Source of the DNA: Hamiltosporidium tvaerminnensis
Taxonomy: Eukaryota > Microsporidia > Dubosqiidae
Direction: 5' to 3'
DNA: 64,000 nt
Assembly: GCA_022605425.2 (NCBI GenBank)
Contig: CM061255.1
Location: 62,001-126,000, forward strand
A program made the position numbers and the translations under genes. The notes under the pieces are model-generated. The model made no database searches and was not told the origin of the DNA. It worked only from the letters and a program-made list of their open reading frames with translations. Shown here in pieces: positions 8,513 through 23,200 of this stretch; positions within the stretch are counted from its first letter, which is position 1; each line of letters starts with the position of its first letter.

Positions 8513-9235
8513 ATTTAAAATATCACATCTTTTATAAAACAGGGGCAAGTGTTATATTTGTTTTCATGACATTAACCCAGTTCTAGGTTTAGAATAAATA
8601 ACTGCTACCTCAAAACTCTATCAGTAACACCTGCGATACCTACGTCCCAAAGCCTTTCATTTACCAGGTGTGTAGAACCTAATTACTAGGCGAGGCAGTT
8701 GCCCGGAGTTCGTTAATGTCCGTTGCATGGAGTGTGATCGAAGGCCGAAGCCCCCCCTGGGCTCCCCCAAGACTATGCAGCATTCCCACTTACTCTACAC
8801 TTTCTGAACCCAATAAACTTCTAGCTAAGATATATTTCAGAGAATTACATGGGGTCCACCTAGATAGTGCAATGTCATACCAACAGGTATAACCTGCTAC
8901 TTAGCTCTCCTGGCTTTAAATGGTTTTTTGTTTTATATCTCCCAGGCGCTAAGTCTTCTAACCCGAGTGAGCAAGGCTAGGTTTCCATGCTTTTACATGG
9001 CAATTACCTACATGTTCAGCTGCGGTCTGCAATCTGGTTACATAAAAAACTACAAATATTTTTTTGAAAAAGTTTCGTTATTTCGTAGACTTTCCTCCTC
9101 ATAACAACTCCTATAAAAAACCGAAGATGTAGTGTGGTTTTATTCCCACCAAAAATCCAAACAATGATCTCACACCAGTTTCACACACTCATTGCCAAGC
9201 AGAAAGTTTTTTATGTGGTTATCCTCCCTCCACTG
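8513..9235 (-). mobile_element. 0.72-kb interspersed repeat, family 1, copy B (intact, 21-bp TSD)
   Basis: Best-defined copy: 723 bp between perfect 21-bp direct repeats. Sense runs right to left: it starts CAGTGGAGGGAGGATAACCA and ends GATGTGATATTTTAAAT next to AAAG. It has an A/T-rich 3' end, no terminal inverted repeats and no long open frame, so it behaves as a non-autonomous retroposon moved by a LINE machinery. It carries GGC-TTCG-GCC (a UUCG tetraloop stem in RNA) and a GCAGG-TATAA-CCTGC hairpin. No parent LINE for this family is seen in the window. Length is long for a SINE; a structured RNA ancestor or a 5'-complete nonautonomous LINE derivative are both possible. Confidence 0.9.
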
Positions 9236-9256
9236 CTAAATAATTATAAAATCTTT
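9236..9256. repeat. Right target-site duplication of repeat copy B
   Basis: Exact match to 8492-8512; marks the other edge of the insertion. Confidence 0.9.
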
Positions 9257-12200
9257 AAAAACAAATAAAAAAATATTTACTAATTTAATAAGATTAGAAT
9301 CAGCTTTCAAAAAAAATTTTTTTACTGATAGATATAAAATAATTTAAATTAGTTTGATGTGAATAATATATGAAAAATCATAAGATTTCATAAGAACCTT
9401 TAAAATATTGTGAATTCTAATTTTGAACAGCAAATAATTATAATATTTAGCTTCCAATATGATTTACACATATATATACATTTGCTTTATTTTGCATGCA
9501 CCATGCTCTAATTCAAATAACCTTCAAATTTTTAACTTTTAGAAACCAAACTTTATTCTGCTGGCATTATGCCAACGAACGAAAATGGTGAGTTTTTCGA
9601 GCAATAAAGTTTTCGGAAAAGAACAAAAGAATTTTAAAACGTAAATGTTCGCCATATATGATATTTATAAACGGAAGAAAACGACTAATAAAGAATCATT
9701 AATCTATTAACAAAGAGTACAATGTACTTTAAAATTAAATATTTTTTTTATTAAAATAATTTTTAAAAAATTTTTGTAAAAAAAATTACAAACGAAAACG
9801 TACTATGGATATTAGTGTTAGCAAGTATATTTTTTGAAACTGTGTATTAAGCAATTTCAAGTTCTCAAATCTTATATTAGAAACTCAATGTGAAATTCTT
9901 GACAATTTTTTTCGTAAAAAGGAATGAAAACAAAAACTTACAAAAATATTTAAATATGTAAACATTATTCTATTAAATTTGATTATACTAAAAAATACTC
10001 GTATTAATGAAATTTATGAAGTTGCAATACCTATGAAAAAGTTATTTTAATTAGATTGTTTTCAAAACAAATGAACCAATTTGTTTTAGAAAAGCCTTTT
10101 TTTTCATCTAAGATATATTATCAATCTCAACATTAACAGCTGGATTTATTTTAACCTTAAAAAAAATTAAAATCCTTAGACAATAAATGATCTAAATTGA
10201 TATGGGCTCAGCTACTTTATTCTTTGACAATGATATCAGTATTTTAAAATTAGAAATTAGCTTTTATTTTAAGTCTATTGTAACGTCAAGAATTAAAATT
10301 AGAAACAGTCGAGTTTTCTTTAAAACAAGATTTACAAAAATAAACGCTAATAGTTAGTTTACTAGAATATGATTAAGCAAATAATCTTAAAAGACTGAAA
10401 ATAATTAGCAATTTGACAATTTGCTTATAAAGACAAGTCATTCTAATGCGTTCCCAGGAAAACCATTGCTAAAAAGCGGTTTTAAAATATTTAAGGCAAA
10501 CAAAGATATTTATCGAATTTGAATTAAATTAAAAAATTTCATGATACATTTATCCCATTAATTTTTTAGAAATAAGCCTATCAACTTAGCCGTTAAGCAC
10601 GTTTATAATCACCATATCGATACTAAAAATATGACCAGTTAGAATATACTAAAATTATCCAAAAAACACATATCTATAACAGTTTTTCCGAAGAATAAAT
10701 TTAAGAAACATGCTTTAAATGTATTTAAGGTGTATTTTAGATGTAAAGCAATAAATCATCATTTATACTCTGAAATTATTTTTGCTAAGATTCTCAAACA
10801 AATCACCTAAAAACCTTAGCCATAAATCTGACAAGTACAAAAATACTATCTTTAATATTAACTTATTCAATTAAAATATTTACAAACTGAGATATTTTAT
10901 ATCAAACAAATATGCATGATGTTAAGAAAGCATATTTAAAATTTGATGAAAAAATTTAAATCACTTCAGACGGAACTAAAAAAGCACAATAATCATAGCA
11001 ATAATGAAATATTAGCATCATTTAACATAATAAATAACATAGATATTTTAATATGAAATTTTACCAGCCGAATTTCTGAGAACCATCTAATCTAAATAAT
11101 TTGTAAATACGCAGTGAATATACAAACTGTCTATTAAACACAATCTACAAATACACCTATTTATAAAATATTTAACATGCCGCTTTTATAGAAATAATAA
11201 TTTATAATAGATAAGCATTGAAATATTAAGCAAATATTCAATTTTATAAATATTATTACAAATAATTCTATTTCTTCTCACACAATATATATTATTGCTC
11301 TATCAAACATAATTGAGATTAGAGACACTTTAGCATCTTAACAGTGGACTAAAATAAAATTATATTCATTTGTCATACAATAGAAAAATTCAGTGTATCT
11401 TCCAAGACTGTTCTGAAATATCAAAAGAAAATATATATGCAGAAAATAAAATCCTAGATATTAAAATTTAAATCTAGAATTATAAAATCGATCTATTAAA
11501 AAAATTTGAGCCGAATGTAGCTAAAAATCGACTATTTGCGACTTGATAAAAGACAAATAGGTTATGTACATTTTTATTTCTAATTGACTATATAATTAAA
11601 AATTAAGTATTTATTTAAATGTATTTTACTAATCTAATTATAATAGCAATAAAGATCGGAATCTGACATATTCCTTCTATAATTTTTACACAGTAATCGA
11701 GATTTTATAATACAATTCCAAATCATTTTGAAACGACAAAATTATTATATTATGATAATATTATTTTAAATATAAGCTGTTCTGCAATTTAAGCCAATTT
11801 ATATCCTGTAAACCTAACATTGGTAACCAAAATATATCCTTCAAATGGAAGCAAAAAGGTTTGATACTAGGTATAGTAGGTATAAAAAAATTAGGGTTAT
11901 GCTTAAATAAAAAGGCATATATTATAATTAAGACTGCTAGCAATTGTTTTATAACATTAATGGGTTAAGTTAAGCTTTCTTTAGACGCATCATTACTTTC
12001 GAAACTCTCTTCTTAATGCGGGATTTTCGGCTTTAGTGTAACATTAAAGCACTTCATTCAATTGATTAAATATTTTACGTTCGACATTTAAAGCAGTTTT
12101 TAACTTATTTCTTAAATTTTTATATGATACTCAGATGTAAGCCTCCCTAAAATTTTGCATATGAAAAATGTGGATAAATTACGAAGCATTTATTTATATA

Positions 12201-15200
12201 TACACTGTTTTTTTCATCAAGTAAACATTTCGATTCCATATACATGCCATCATATTTATTTCGCTGGCATGCAACTTTATACTTTTACTTCATATGAAAA
12301 TTTAGAATCCTTTTCTATAAATATGCGTTTGAGAGCGCTTATTAGTCTTGAAGATAACACTAAACTAAACGAACTAACTTTATACAGAAATTTCTTTAGA
12401 GTCTAAATTGTTTCTAAAGATTTAACAAGGATTAAATCCAGTATTGCACAAATTTATATATTACTTTCAGCAATGCTTAAAAATTGAGATTATTTGAGTC
12501 ATTTACCTCAATCAAATTTTTAAAATTATCTCTAAAAACAAACAGTTAAACATATTTTAAAAACTTTTTTTACGAAAATATTATTTTTATTAGTTTATTA
12601 AATCTTTCATACTTGAAATACATTTATTATTTATACATTCCCATATAATATGAAGAAATTATTCTCTGCAGATTGAATATTTGAAAATTTTTACAAGAAA
12701 AACTTTAGATGTATTTAAATAGGAAAATTAAGTTTGAAAAACAAATAGTGGCTTTAAAAAGGAAAACCAAAAGATTTTGTTATATTACGCAATTATTTAT
12801 TTATTAGCCAACTTCTTAGCATTGCATTTTTTGAAATAAATTTAATTCCAGACCTTTTTTTAAAAAACTTGATAACTTTTATAGTATTCGGTGACATTAA
12901 CGTTTATAAAAAAAAATCTTTTTTGTAATCGTAAAGAGATTTTATCAAAATTTTTGATTTTTTACTAGTTTGATATAGAGCTCGATTATAATATTCCCAA
13001 ACTTAAGTTAGAACCCATCTTACTGTCAATATATTTGTACTAAAATGCAAGATATAAAAAAATGCACAAGTAAATAAAGCATACATAATTAATTAACAAG
13101 TAAATTTAATCAATATAATATCCAATTACTTCTATAATAGCACCAAGAATAATATAATTCAAGAGATATAGTATTATAAGACAATTACGTATTAAATTTT
13201 TCATATTTGGGAGCGTATGCAAATATAAATAGTTTATTTTATAAATTCTCAAATCTTCTATCATGAAAATATACTGTATCATGTATTTCACTTCAAATTT
13301 GACAATTAAAAAAGAGTTTCATTTCATAATATAATGAATTAAATTAATACAAAAATTAACAGTTTTAATAATAATTAAATGTATGTTGTGGTTACCGCAT
13401 AAAGACAAAAGTATCAATTTATTCCACATGTGAATGTTTTTATAAAAGTAGCACAATTATTTTATGATTACAAAACGATACTTCCTTCTTTTAGTTTTAG
13501 AAATTTTACAGTACAAACTTAGTACCTATTGAGAAAAATCAAACCGTATAAAAATTATATTCTGCAAAAAATGTGTTTAATGAAATATATCGAAAAACTT
13601 TTAATTCCGATTGGCAAGAATTTAATGATGTGCGTTTTTTACCATTTTTATATTATTTAATAAGAAAACATCTTTCTATCATAAAAACTTAGATATTACA
13701 AAAGTAGAGTTCTTAATGTTGTATACATTTTCTGTTGTTTTAGACTATAAAACATTATATTAAGTTTTATAGAAAGAGTATTGACAAACTTCTTTTATTT
13801 TTAAGTTTCATAAAGCAGTTATAAAAATTTTAAAATTACTGCAAACCTGCAATTAGTAAATATCTGATTATGTTTACAGATTTTAAAGATATGAACGGAA
13901 CAAGTATGATAAAACACAAACATAATATTAAAAGTAATCTGTTAGATATATGCCAATAGCTTTCACACCAATATGGATTCATGGGCTTGCATTTTATGAT
14001 TCTAGTTTTGCGGATAAACTTTTCGTTTTGTATTATGGGTAAGAACACAATGCATGAGTTCAATATTTTTAAAATTTTTATTTGTGCGTTCTTAGAATCT
14101 TTCAAAGAAAGATCAGGCTATCATCTTAGCCCTGAACTAAATCTGAATTCGAAAGATAATGTGCGAATCGACCAGAGTGCAAACCATTCATTCAAATTTA
14201 TCTCGTAATATATAGCACATAAAAGTAAACCATTGCAGCTCGCGCTTATATTTGAAATTACAAGCTTACCTTTATTATGAAGAAATTTATAATAAAACGA
14301 CTATTAAATGCACAAATTTATTTTTAACGATTTTATACAAGCATTTATTTTTATTATAATTGGCAAATTTCTAAAATAAAATAAAATCTTCGGATAAAAT
14401 ATTAATAGAATCTTTTTTTTATTAACGAACCAAGGAACAAAATAAAATAAATATAAAAATTTTACTTATCTATTAATTAAAACAATACTATCAAAATTAA
14501 CATATCATTATTATATTACTTATGGTTAAGTTTATTTGTGAATTTCTTCGCTTCTATAATATGCCTAAAAGGAACGGATTAGATGAGGTATCCAATATAA
14601 TTCTTTTGAAAAACATTTCTGATGATAATAAAAATTTCTAGATTGATAAAGTTAAAATACTAACATTAGAAGCCACATATTTTATATAATACACTGTATA
14701 ACAACACAAATTATGGTTTGAATTCCATTGTATCAGATTATTCTTGACGCTAAACAAATATCACACTTAAGCTTAAATATAGGTTGCATAATAAACGCTT
14801 ATTTGTGATGCAAAAAAACTACTTTCAAAATATTTATCAAAAATCTGCAAAAGGTGTAAAAAGTTGAGAAAAAACATTCGAAAATATTTGAGACTTACGA
14901 TATTTGTTTATATATCTTTTAAAAACACAAAGGATATGTTTAAAATTAAACGCCTAGCCATTTATAATATCAAAAATAATTTTTACTAGATCCTATTATG
15001 AATTAAGAAATAAAAAAAGTCTATATAACTAGCAGCTTAAGATCATTATTTCTCTATTATTTTAGAATAGCCGCTAGGTGTTTCATTAAAATTATGTATT
15101 TTTATGGTAACATTCATAAAAACTATTTGTAAAGCGCCACCGAAGAATATTTTGCATATGCGCAGGGTAAAAGCTATACAATTCTATGTAGATGTGACAA

Positions 15201-15976
15201 GACACACTTTTATGAAGTTGTCCTTAATTAGCTTGATACCAATCGGCAGATATCCGTGATATGACTTCTCAGATATGACAGCGTCAGATCTTCCTTACTA
15301 AAATATGTCTATGAAAAAAATATTATGTTAGTAAAGTAATTTGTAAAATCTAAAGTATATTTAAAATTTCTTTTTTAAAGCATTAATAGTATTTGAGTAG
15401 TAACACAGTCTATTGTTCGTATAGAAACTTAGTTCGGTTACATTAATTTCTACAGGTTTATGGTTTATTTGAACCTTTGGTCACATACTATATCCTTTTT
15501 TTTCTATTACAAAACTTTATTACGAATAAACTCGCAAACATTATATACTATCTTAAGTTTTCCTATCCGCAAGAACTTTTTGGTGTTGAAGATGAAAATA
15601 TGGAATGACTACGTATTCTTTCAGTGGCCAAACCTAAGAATTTTCTTGGTTTTATAATTTATAATAGATGAAAATTTTTATTAAAATAACAACTTTTTGT
15701 ATCCCATACAATTTTATTGTTTCAAAAACAAATTTTACATTTCAAAAATAATTTATTTTTTAATATTCGTGTTTCTTTAAATTTTAGATTTTCTTGAACC
15801 AATCAATCTCGTTTTATATAAAACAATTTTTTTTGATTTTGTCTAACAGAGCGAGTATACCATCTCATAATAGTCTATATAAAAATATGCTTCTTGAATT
15901 TAATTCCAAAACATACATTCGATCTGGGAAATTTGCAGTATAATTTTTTTTATAATATTTCATATTTAAAATAATA
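9257..15976. other. Gene desert
   Basis: About 6.7 kb at roughly 75-80% AT. The frames of 60-90 codons in it (for example 12155-12406 plus, 13836-14105 minus) show no recognised motif and have the Phe/Ile/Tyr/Lys bias of translated noncoding AT-rich DNA. The 12155-12406 peptide ends with a leucine-spaced stretch that loosely resembles a leucine-rich repeat, too weak to call. Slightly less AT-rich patches lie near 14,000-14,250 and 15,120-15,300. Confidence 0.5.
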
Positions 15977-16697
15977 GTGGAGGGAGGATAACCACATAAA
16001 AAACTTTCTCTTGGCAATGAGTGTCTGAAACTGGTATAAGGATCATTGCTCATTTTTTTGGTAAGGCTCAAATCACACTACATCTTCGGTTGTTCCATGA
16101 TAATTGTTATAAGGAAGAAAGGTCTAAGAAATAGCGAAACTTTTTTACAAATTTATTGTGAGTTTTATGTAACTGGATCAAAGGCCGCAGCCAAACACAT
16201 ATGTAATGGCCATGTATAAGCATGAAAACCTAGCCTTGTTCATTCGGGCTAGAAGACTTAGTGCCCGGGAGATATAAAAATATAAACCATTAAAAGCCGG
16301 GAGAGCTAAGTAGCAGGTTATACTTGTTGGTATAACATTGCACTGTCTAGGTGGAACTCATTTAATTCTCCGAAATATATCTTAGCTAGAACTTCATTGG
16401 GTTCAGGAAGTGTAGAGTAAGGGGGAAGGCTGCATAGTCTTAGTGGAGCTTAGGGTAAGTTCCGCCTTCGATTACAATCCATGCAACCGACATTAACGAA
16501 CTCCGGTCAACTGTCTCGCCTATAAATTAGGTTTTACATACCTGGTAGATGAAAGGCTTCGAGACATAGGTATCGCAGTAGGTACTGATAAAGTGTTGGG
16601 TAGCAGTTATTTATGCTAACCTAGAACTTCGTTAATGTCATGAAAACAAATATAAAACTTGCCACTGTTTTAAAAGATGTGATACTTTACAATAAAG
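15977..16697 (+). mobile_element. 0.72-kb interspersed repeat, family 1, copy C (older)
   Basis: Starts GTGGAGGGAGGATAACCACA and ends GATGTGATACTTTACAATAAAG. It is full length but clearly more diverged than copies A, B and D: the G-run and TTCG hairpin are broken (TTCCGCCTTCG) and many C-to-T/G-to-A changes are visible. Frames on either strand are not shared with other copies. No clear target duplication remains. Confidence 0.85.
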
Positions 16698-17079
16698 GCT
16701 GATATGGAGCAAAAAATGAGTTCAATATAAATACTGAAAGCTTATGGCATCAGATTCAAGAAGAAAAATATATATTACAAAAAAACGTGTAATAAATATC
16801 CGTCCATAATAATATTGATACGAGGTTAAAATATAAAAACATTGCCCTGAATGTTCGAAAAAGAAAAGCTCCTATAAAATATGGTTAGATAGAATTAAAA
16901 TACAGATATCTACAAGATTTTAAATATAACTTTAATAGTTATATGAATCGTAAAAAGCAATAATCAGAGCAACAAAACGTTTTTGCAGACTATACAGGAA
17001 ATTGAAATTACCTCACTCACTTACTTACTTATTCCATTCCGATTTTACTTTTAAGTGTCGATGGAACAATTAAAGTTTA
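16698..17079. other. AT-rich spacer between two repeat copies
   Basis: No gene or repeat is seen except a short TSD-like TAAAGTTTA at 17071-17079 belonging to the next element. Confidence 0.4.
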
Positions 17080-17245
17080 ATATTTGTTTTTGTTAATCGG
17101 TTGTAACTCGGAGTTATAGGGATTGGCCAATAGATCAAGTGTGGTCTATATCCCTCAAAAAAGGCAATAATGAATCACAAGCCAACTCTACGTACTTATT
17201 GCCAACTAGCTGATTTTTAATTGAGCTATCCTCTCTCCACTAGAC
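17080..17245 (-). mobile_element. ~166-bp A-tailed SINE-like element, family 2, copy 1
   Basis: Flanked by a 9-bp direct repeat TAAAGTTTA (17071-17079, 17246-17254). In sense it starts GTGGAGAGAGGATAGCTCAA, the same head as family 1, stays alignable with family 1 for ~120 bp (TTGGCAATAAG; GACCACACTTGATC), then ends GAGTTACAACCGATTAACAA with an A-rich tail. Length and tail are SINE-like. The TTGGCAATGAGTG in the head weakly resembles a Pol III A box; no good B box is seen. Confidence 0.7.
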
Positions 17246-20200
17246 TAAAGTTTACTACTTTAATTCATGAATCAAAAATGAATGCTAGAGTAACCTTAGA
17301 AAATTAACATCTTTTTTAAATTCAAAATTATAGAATATAATGCATGGTTTTCTATTATTAGGTTTAGTAAATAAATAAATTTATGATCTATTTACATATT
17401 GTTTTTATCTATACAAACAATACCCATGATTCAAGTTTCGATCAAATCAATTGTTTTTCATTAAAATGCTGTAAGAAATTTTGTTAGATAACCAGATTTA
17501 ATATTCGCAATTTATTTTGCTCGTATCGGTTAACATATCAAATAAATTTCCGGAATTATCCTACATTTTTTTTTGCCAAGAATACTATAGATTAGCATGT
17601 GTCTATCAATATACGATGATATTTTTCTATATTCACAGTAAAACCTTAAAATTTTTTTTGAAAATTTGTATAGTTATTATAAAAAACAAAAGATATCCAA
17701 AAGACTCAATAAGTAACTACTTAGATATAGTTAAGTCATGTATTGATTACTTTGAGCTAAAACCATTGGATACAGTAGCTAACTAGCCTAAATTATGCCA
17801 TATACAAAATTTTCATATTTGTTCACAAATTATTTCTTTTTAAAAGAAAAAAAAAGAATAATTTGTCTCAATATTATTCGCTTAAGATGTAATATAAACA
17901 AAATATTAAATTTTATAATCAGAAAATAAGACTTATAGATTAATTTTTATCAAAGGTGTGTCCTAAGACAAGTTTAACTTCTCGTTTACCCTTGCTTAAA
18001 CATATTAATTACTTATGTTATAATTATGAGATCTGCATTCTTCTTAATTAATATATATTCGAACATACATTTTGTATTTTCATAAATTATTCAACTTAAA
18101 ATAAGCGGCATACTAAATTGCTATGCCTATTCTCAATTTACTTGCAATCATATATTTTAGCCATCTTAGTTTTGTTAAGTTCTAACGAAAAGTCTTTTTA
18201 CAATTATTAAGTTTGTGCATTAAATATGTACCATAGAATATATTTTTTGATTTTTTGCATAATTTTTTTCTTATGATTTCAAACTAAACTTGCGTTTAAT
18301 TTTTATAAAATCTAATAATAGACTCCTATTTTTCTAAAAACTTTAATATTTATTATTGAATTCATATGGTTAATCCAATTATAATCGATCTCTATTTACA
18401 AAAAACATTCTTAGAAGGCCTCGTATAAAAACATTAAATTAAAGATCTGAATATTTAAAACTTATTGGTTCACAAATGGTTTTTTAATTAAGCCCATGAA
18501 GAATTTCATACATTTATATTTCAATTTAGTCAAAACACTAAACTTTTTATGAGAAATAAATTATGGTCTAGTCATCAATATCATGATTAAAGATTCCATT
18601 TAGTAACGCTCAAAAAAAGCATAATAGAACCGAATATTTATTTTCATAAAGCGTTTAGTCGCTTCTTTTTTTGTGGATTATGTTTATATTGTGTTTCCTA
18701 TAGTGAAATTCCAAGACGAAAGTATTAATCGTATATTTGTATACAGTTAGAAGAAAATGGTTTGTTTAGTATATTTAATCCATTTCTTAATAAAATACAA
18801 GTTTTACGACTAGAAGATATATGGGTTTTTCAAAATTAGATAAAATTTTGTATTTTATAGAAAATTTATAGATTTAAAAAAGTAATATTCGACTTCGCTT
18901 ACGAATTTTATATGAAGTAAATCTCTCTAATCTATTCAATTTTATGTCTTTTAAAATTCCAAAAATCTTAGTTTCAATAGAATCAAAATGTATGTACCAT
19001 GAAGGCTTGATATAGCAATTTCAAGTCAGATTGGACCCTCCAGTATTGTTTCACGAAGTCTAAATACAGATATACCTTTCTTTGTACAAAAAACTCTTTC
19101 TTGTTATGAGGATCTATTATTATTCAAGATATATTTAAAAGTATCTTTGACTTTTTTAGCAATATAAATTCAATTTTGTTATGAATTTTTATCTATGGAT
19201 ATTAATTGACTTTATAACAGCAAAAATGCTTACAAATTGTATTCAAAAAATATATGCATATTTAACTCATATATTTCTTTGAAAATAGAAATATATTTAG
19301 TTTTAGCTATAGAAGAATAAATCAAAAAACTTAGATTATTGTTTAATCATAAAATCAACTAAAAATTTTTTTTTATATTATAAATTAATAATACGCTTTG
19401 TTCTGATAAGGTTTAAATTTTTATAGCCCATTGTTTCTCCTTTTCAAAATAAACGATATGTATTCAAAAATTATAGTTTCATTCTAACACACTAAAACTG
19501 TTAGTTTTTGTTTTTATTTATAAATTATTAAATATATTAGTTTTTCTATATATTTTTTAATAAGATGCAATTTAAATTTAAAATAGATGAGGTTTATAAC
19601 GATGAATAAAATTCTCTTAGGCTAACTGCTCTTATAATTATGAATTCTATAAAAGTACTGTACCCTAATAGGCTTTAAAAGCAACATATTATAAATGTTA
19701 CCTATCAATTTAAACCTTTAATTAAAAAAGTTCTACCTAAAAATACTCGATTTTCTCTACAGAGCCAATCATTGATTTAAGATCTAGTTAGATATATAAA
19801 TAAGTACCAATATATATTTTTGTACAAAAAAACTTGAGGAATTTTTTTATAATTAGAAAATTAATACATTTGCTTAGACGTATATTACAGCATGCTCAAC
19901 TATAAATAGAGTAATAAAATATAATCTGAAGAAGAGTAAACAAGAGAATTTTTAAGCCTATAGTGCATTTCTTAAAATATTGACGGCCACTAAAAAATTG
20001 TGTAAACTTTTTAAGTTTAGTTTTTGTTAATTTAAGCATATTTTTAAGTCAAGCATATTTATAAATATTTGTTAGAAATTACCTGATTGTCACACAATAA
20101 TCATTGATATTTCGGGTATTAAAAACATGCGCAGATAAACACAAAGATTTTACATTTGAATAGAACATCCGACTATGCGATTGGTTGAATACAGTAACAT

Positions 20201-23200
20201 AGATTTAGAAGTTTTAAACAAAAGGCAATGGCAAACCGCACATAAATAGAACTATATATTCCCTATCAGTTTCTTATCTAGTATAATCGATAAATAACGT
20301 TTTAATTTAATGTAAGTAAAGACATTCAAAAATATAAATGTAAGCGTAAATTTTAATCTTATATTGAGTAGAACATTAAACGTTCAAATAAAGAAAACAT
20401 TTCATTGTCCTCAGTTCAACCACGTATATATGAAATGCAGTAAAAATCCCTCTCAGAAATTGGTTTTTTTAAAAAATTGAAATTTACTCCAAAATTTTAA
20501 ACCTATCTTTTTAGCCAGTCATTTTTAGAATTGTGGAAATTATTTTCATACAACAGGCTAAGTATGCCAAAAATTAGAAAATAAGATTGAAAAAAAAAAT
20601 AGTGTACTGAGATAATAAAAATCCCAAAATAAAATTCTTTATATAAGAACTAATAGCTCAAAAGCCTGATATTTTTCTATGTCCTATATCTGACTAAGTA
20701 ACAAAGTTTGGCATATTTTTTAGTAGGAGTATAATTTCGTTGTGAGCAATTGCATTTATAAATAATTGCAAATATGTTTTTAGATAGAAAAGACATGAAA
20801 TTTTATTTATTTTACAATTTGATATATATCGAATAAAATATAAAACTATTAATTTCGATAAGTAATGCTCACAGCTTGATTCTGAAAACAAATATATTGT
20901 TAATTAAGAAAAATTTGTAAGGTTTTGCTTTCAAATGTTTTTCTAAAACTTATTTTCTTCTTACTATATGAAAGAATAAGTAATATTCATCGCATTTCAA
21001 AGAATTAAAACTAGCTATTTTTTTCTATTTTTAAAGACGGTTTAAAAAAATTACTAAAACCTCTAAATATTTGAATAACTTGTTTAAATTTAGTTAAAAC
21101 GCTCGAAATCAGTCATTATCTAAGTATTTTTTGAATAATTCCAAGATTCATGCGTCTTTTAAAAATGTGTCAACTAATTTAAAAATCTAATATAAAATCT
21201 CGACCTTTTAATTTTTCAGATAAAGCGAATTTCAATTCGTAAATCAATCATATCAAAATGTTGACAAAAATATAAGTCCTACCCGTTTATCGAACACATA
21301 TACTATGGAGATTTATATTGTAAACCAATCATTCTTAGAAAATATAATTGAATATTTTGTAAACTGGTTTTGTTTCAATTTGCAAAAAATTATTGAAGTG
21401 CAAATTTTCTATATACTATATTAATAGTCTTTGTTTTAAACGTACAAAAAAAAGTATAATTTAGTGATATTTAATTCTTTACTGCAGATGCATACTAAAA
21501 TACAATAATCAAAATCCAAATTTAAAACGAAAATTAAATAAATTTTGTAGTATATAACTAGCCTATTTAGAAAAGTTTTTATGTATAAACTTTAAGCGCA
21601 AACCAAAAACAAAGACTTTCAATTTAGCTTATAAATTTCTTATCTTATAAAATTAAAGTCAACATATTTACGCAAATATCCTTACAATGAATATTTTTCT
21701 CTAAGATATAGGCAGAAAATTAAGTATATTAAAATAAATTCACAATAAGCAATAAAAATGTTATAATAAACATATATAATGTGACATTATACAAATTTAT
21801 TTGTATGATATTCATAACCTCTTATCAGAGCAACGAGTTGTTTATTTAATGTTCATGGAATCAATAAAAGACTTTTAAAACACAGATCTAGAATGCCCCA
21901 AACATACCATATCCTATTTTTATCCAGAAAAAAAACTTTCAAATAAATAATAAGAGTAGAAAAAACCAAATATATTCTTAATATGTATTCGAATTACAAA
22001 AAACATAGCTTTTAGTATTCTTTAAATAGCTATTTTTTTCAATCTTAATCAAAGCATTCAAACGTAGCCATGTTCTTGAAATGAATGCGAAATACAGAAT
22101 ATATCTTCCGATTAGATTCAAAAAAAATTTTCGATATTAAACTAGATTTGTATAATAACTAAATATATTTTAAGATAAACCATGATACCAGATTACAAAA
22201 AAAAACATGTAAATAGTTTATAATCTATACTCATGCTCAAATTATTAGAATTATAATAACTCCATATATGTTCCATTTTGCTGCCCCTTAATGGAAAAAA
22301 AGCCTTTTTTTTTCGATTTAGTAAACGCTTTCTTTTGCAGGACAAGCAGAACAATCTTAAGTAAGTATAAAAATATTATCTAAGCCTTTTTATTTACATC
22401 TGGATTTGTAACAGAACGAAATATGTCCGAAAATTTTCTAAATATACAGAAATTCTATAAATCAAAATAACATAAAATACCGCAACCCAATATATTTACT
22501 ATAAGCATATAAAACTGCAGTTTTATATAAAATATATCGGAAATTATTGTATACTTTTCTCTTATGATAGATCACACAAAGAATATAATTATCAAAAAAT
22601 CTCGATGATATATTAAATGCTTCGGAATCTTATTTTAACTAAACCGATTCTGATAAAACAATTTGAAAATTTTTTAATATTCTACAATATGAGTTTTTTT
22701 ATTTAGTACTGCAAAAGTTCAAAAAGATTGGTTTAAGTAACCCAAATTTCCGTTTTAATGCGATTTTTAATAGAAAGATTGTATGTATTTACTAATTCTA
22801 TTGGTAACGATCCATAAAACATATATCTTGCTTTTATCAGGCATTATAAAAGCTTAAAAAACTAAATTAAAACTGATTTTTATCATTATTTTAGAGAAAC
22901 TTAAAATTCAGATCGTAGCGTATCAGTATCTATTTTAACTATATTTTTTTGTAAAGGCATAAATCTTGAAAGAATTACTTGAGATCTGTAATACTTAAAA
23001 ATAGTTGATAATTAATAAAAAAAATGTCTTAAAAGTTCTTACAAATGATTATAAGATAAATGTAAAAAAGTTACAAAAAAATTATTGGTAAATCAAAAAT
23101 TATATAATTGCGTATATAAATGAATACTTTTTTGTCTTATAAAGCGTAAGCCTTTTTGAAGTTCACGATTTTCAATTTTGCGTGATAACAGCAACTAAGA

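Noticed and set aside
12155-12406. Leucine-rich-repeat remnant
   Set aside because: Leucine spacing is loose and covers only about 30 residues; no second repeat.
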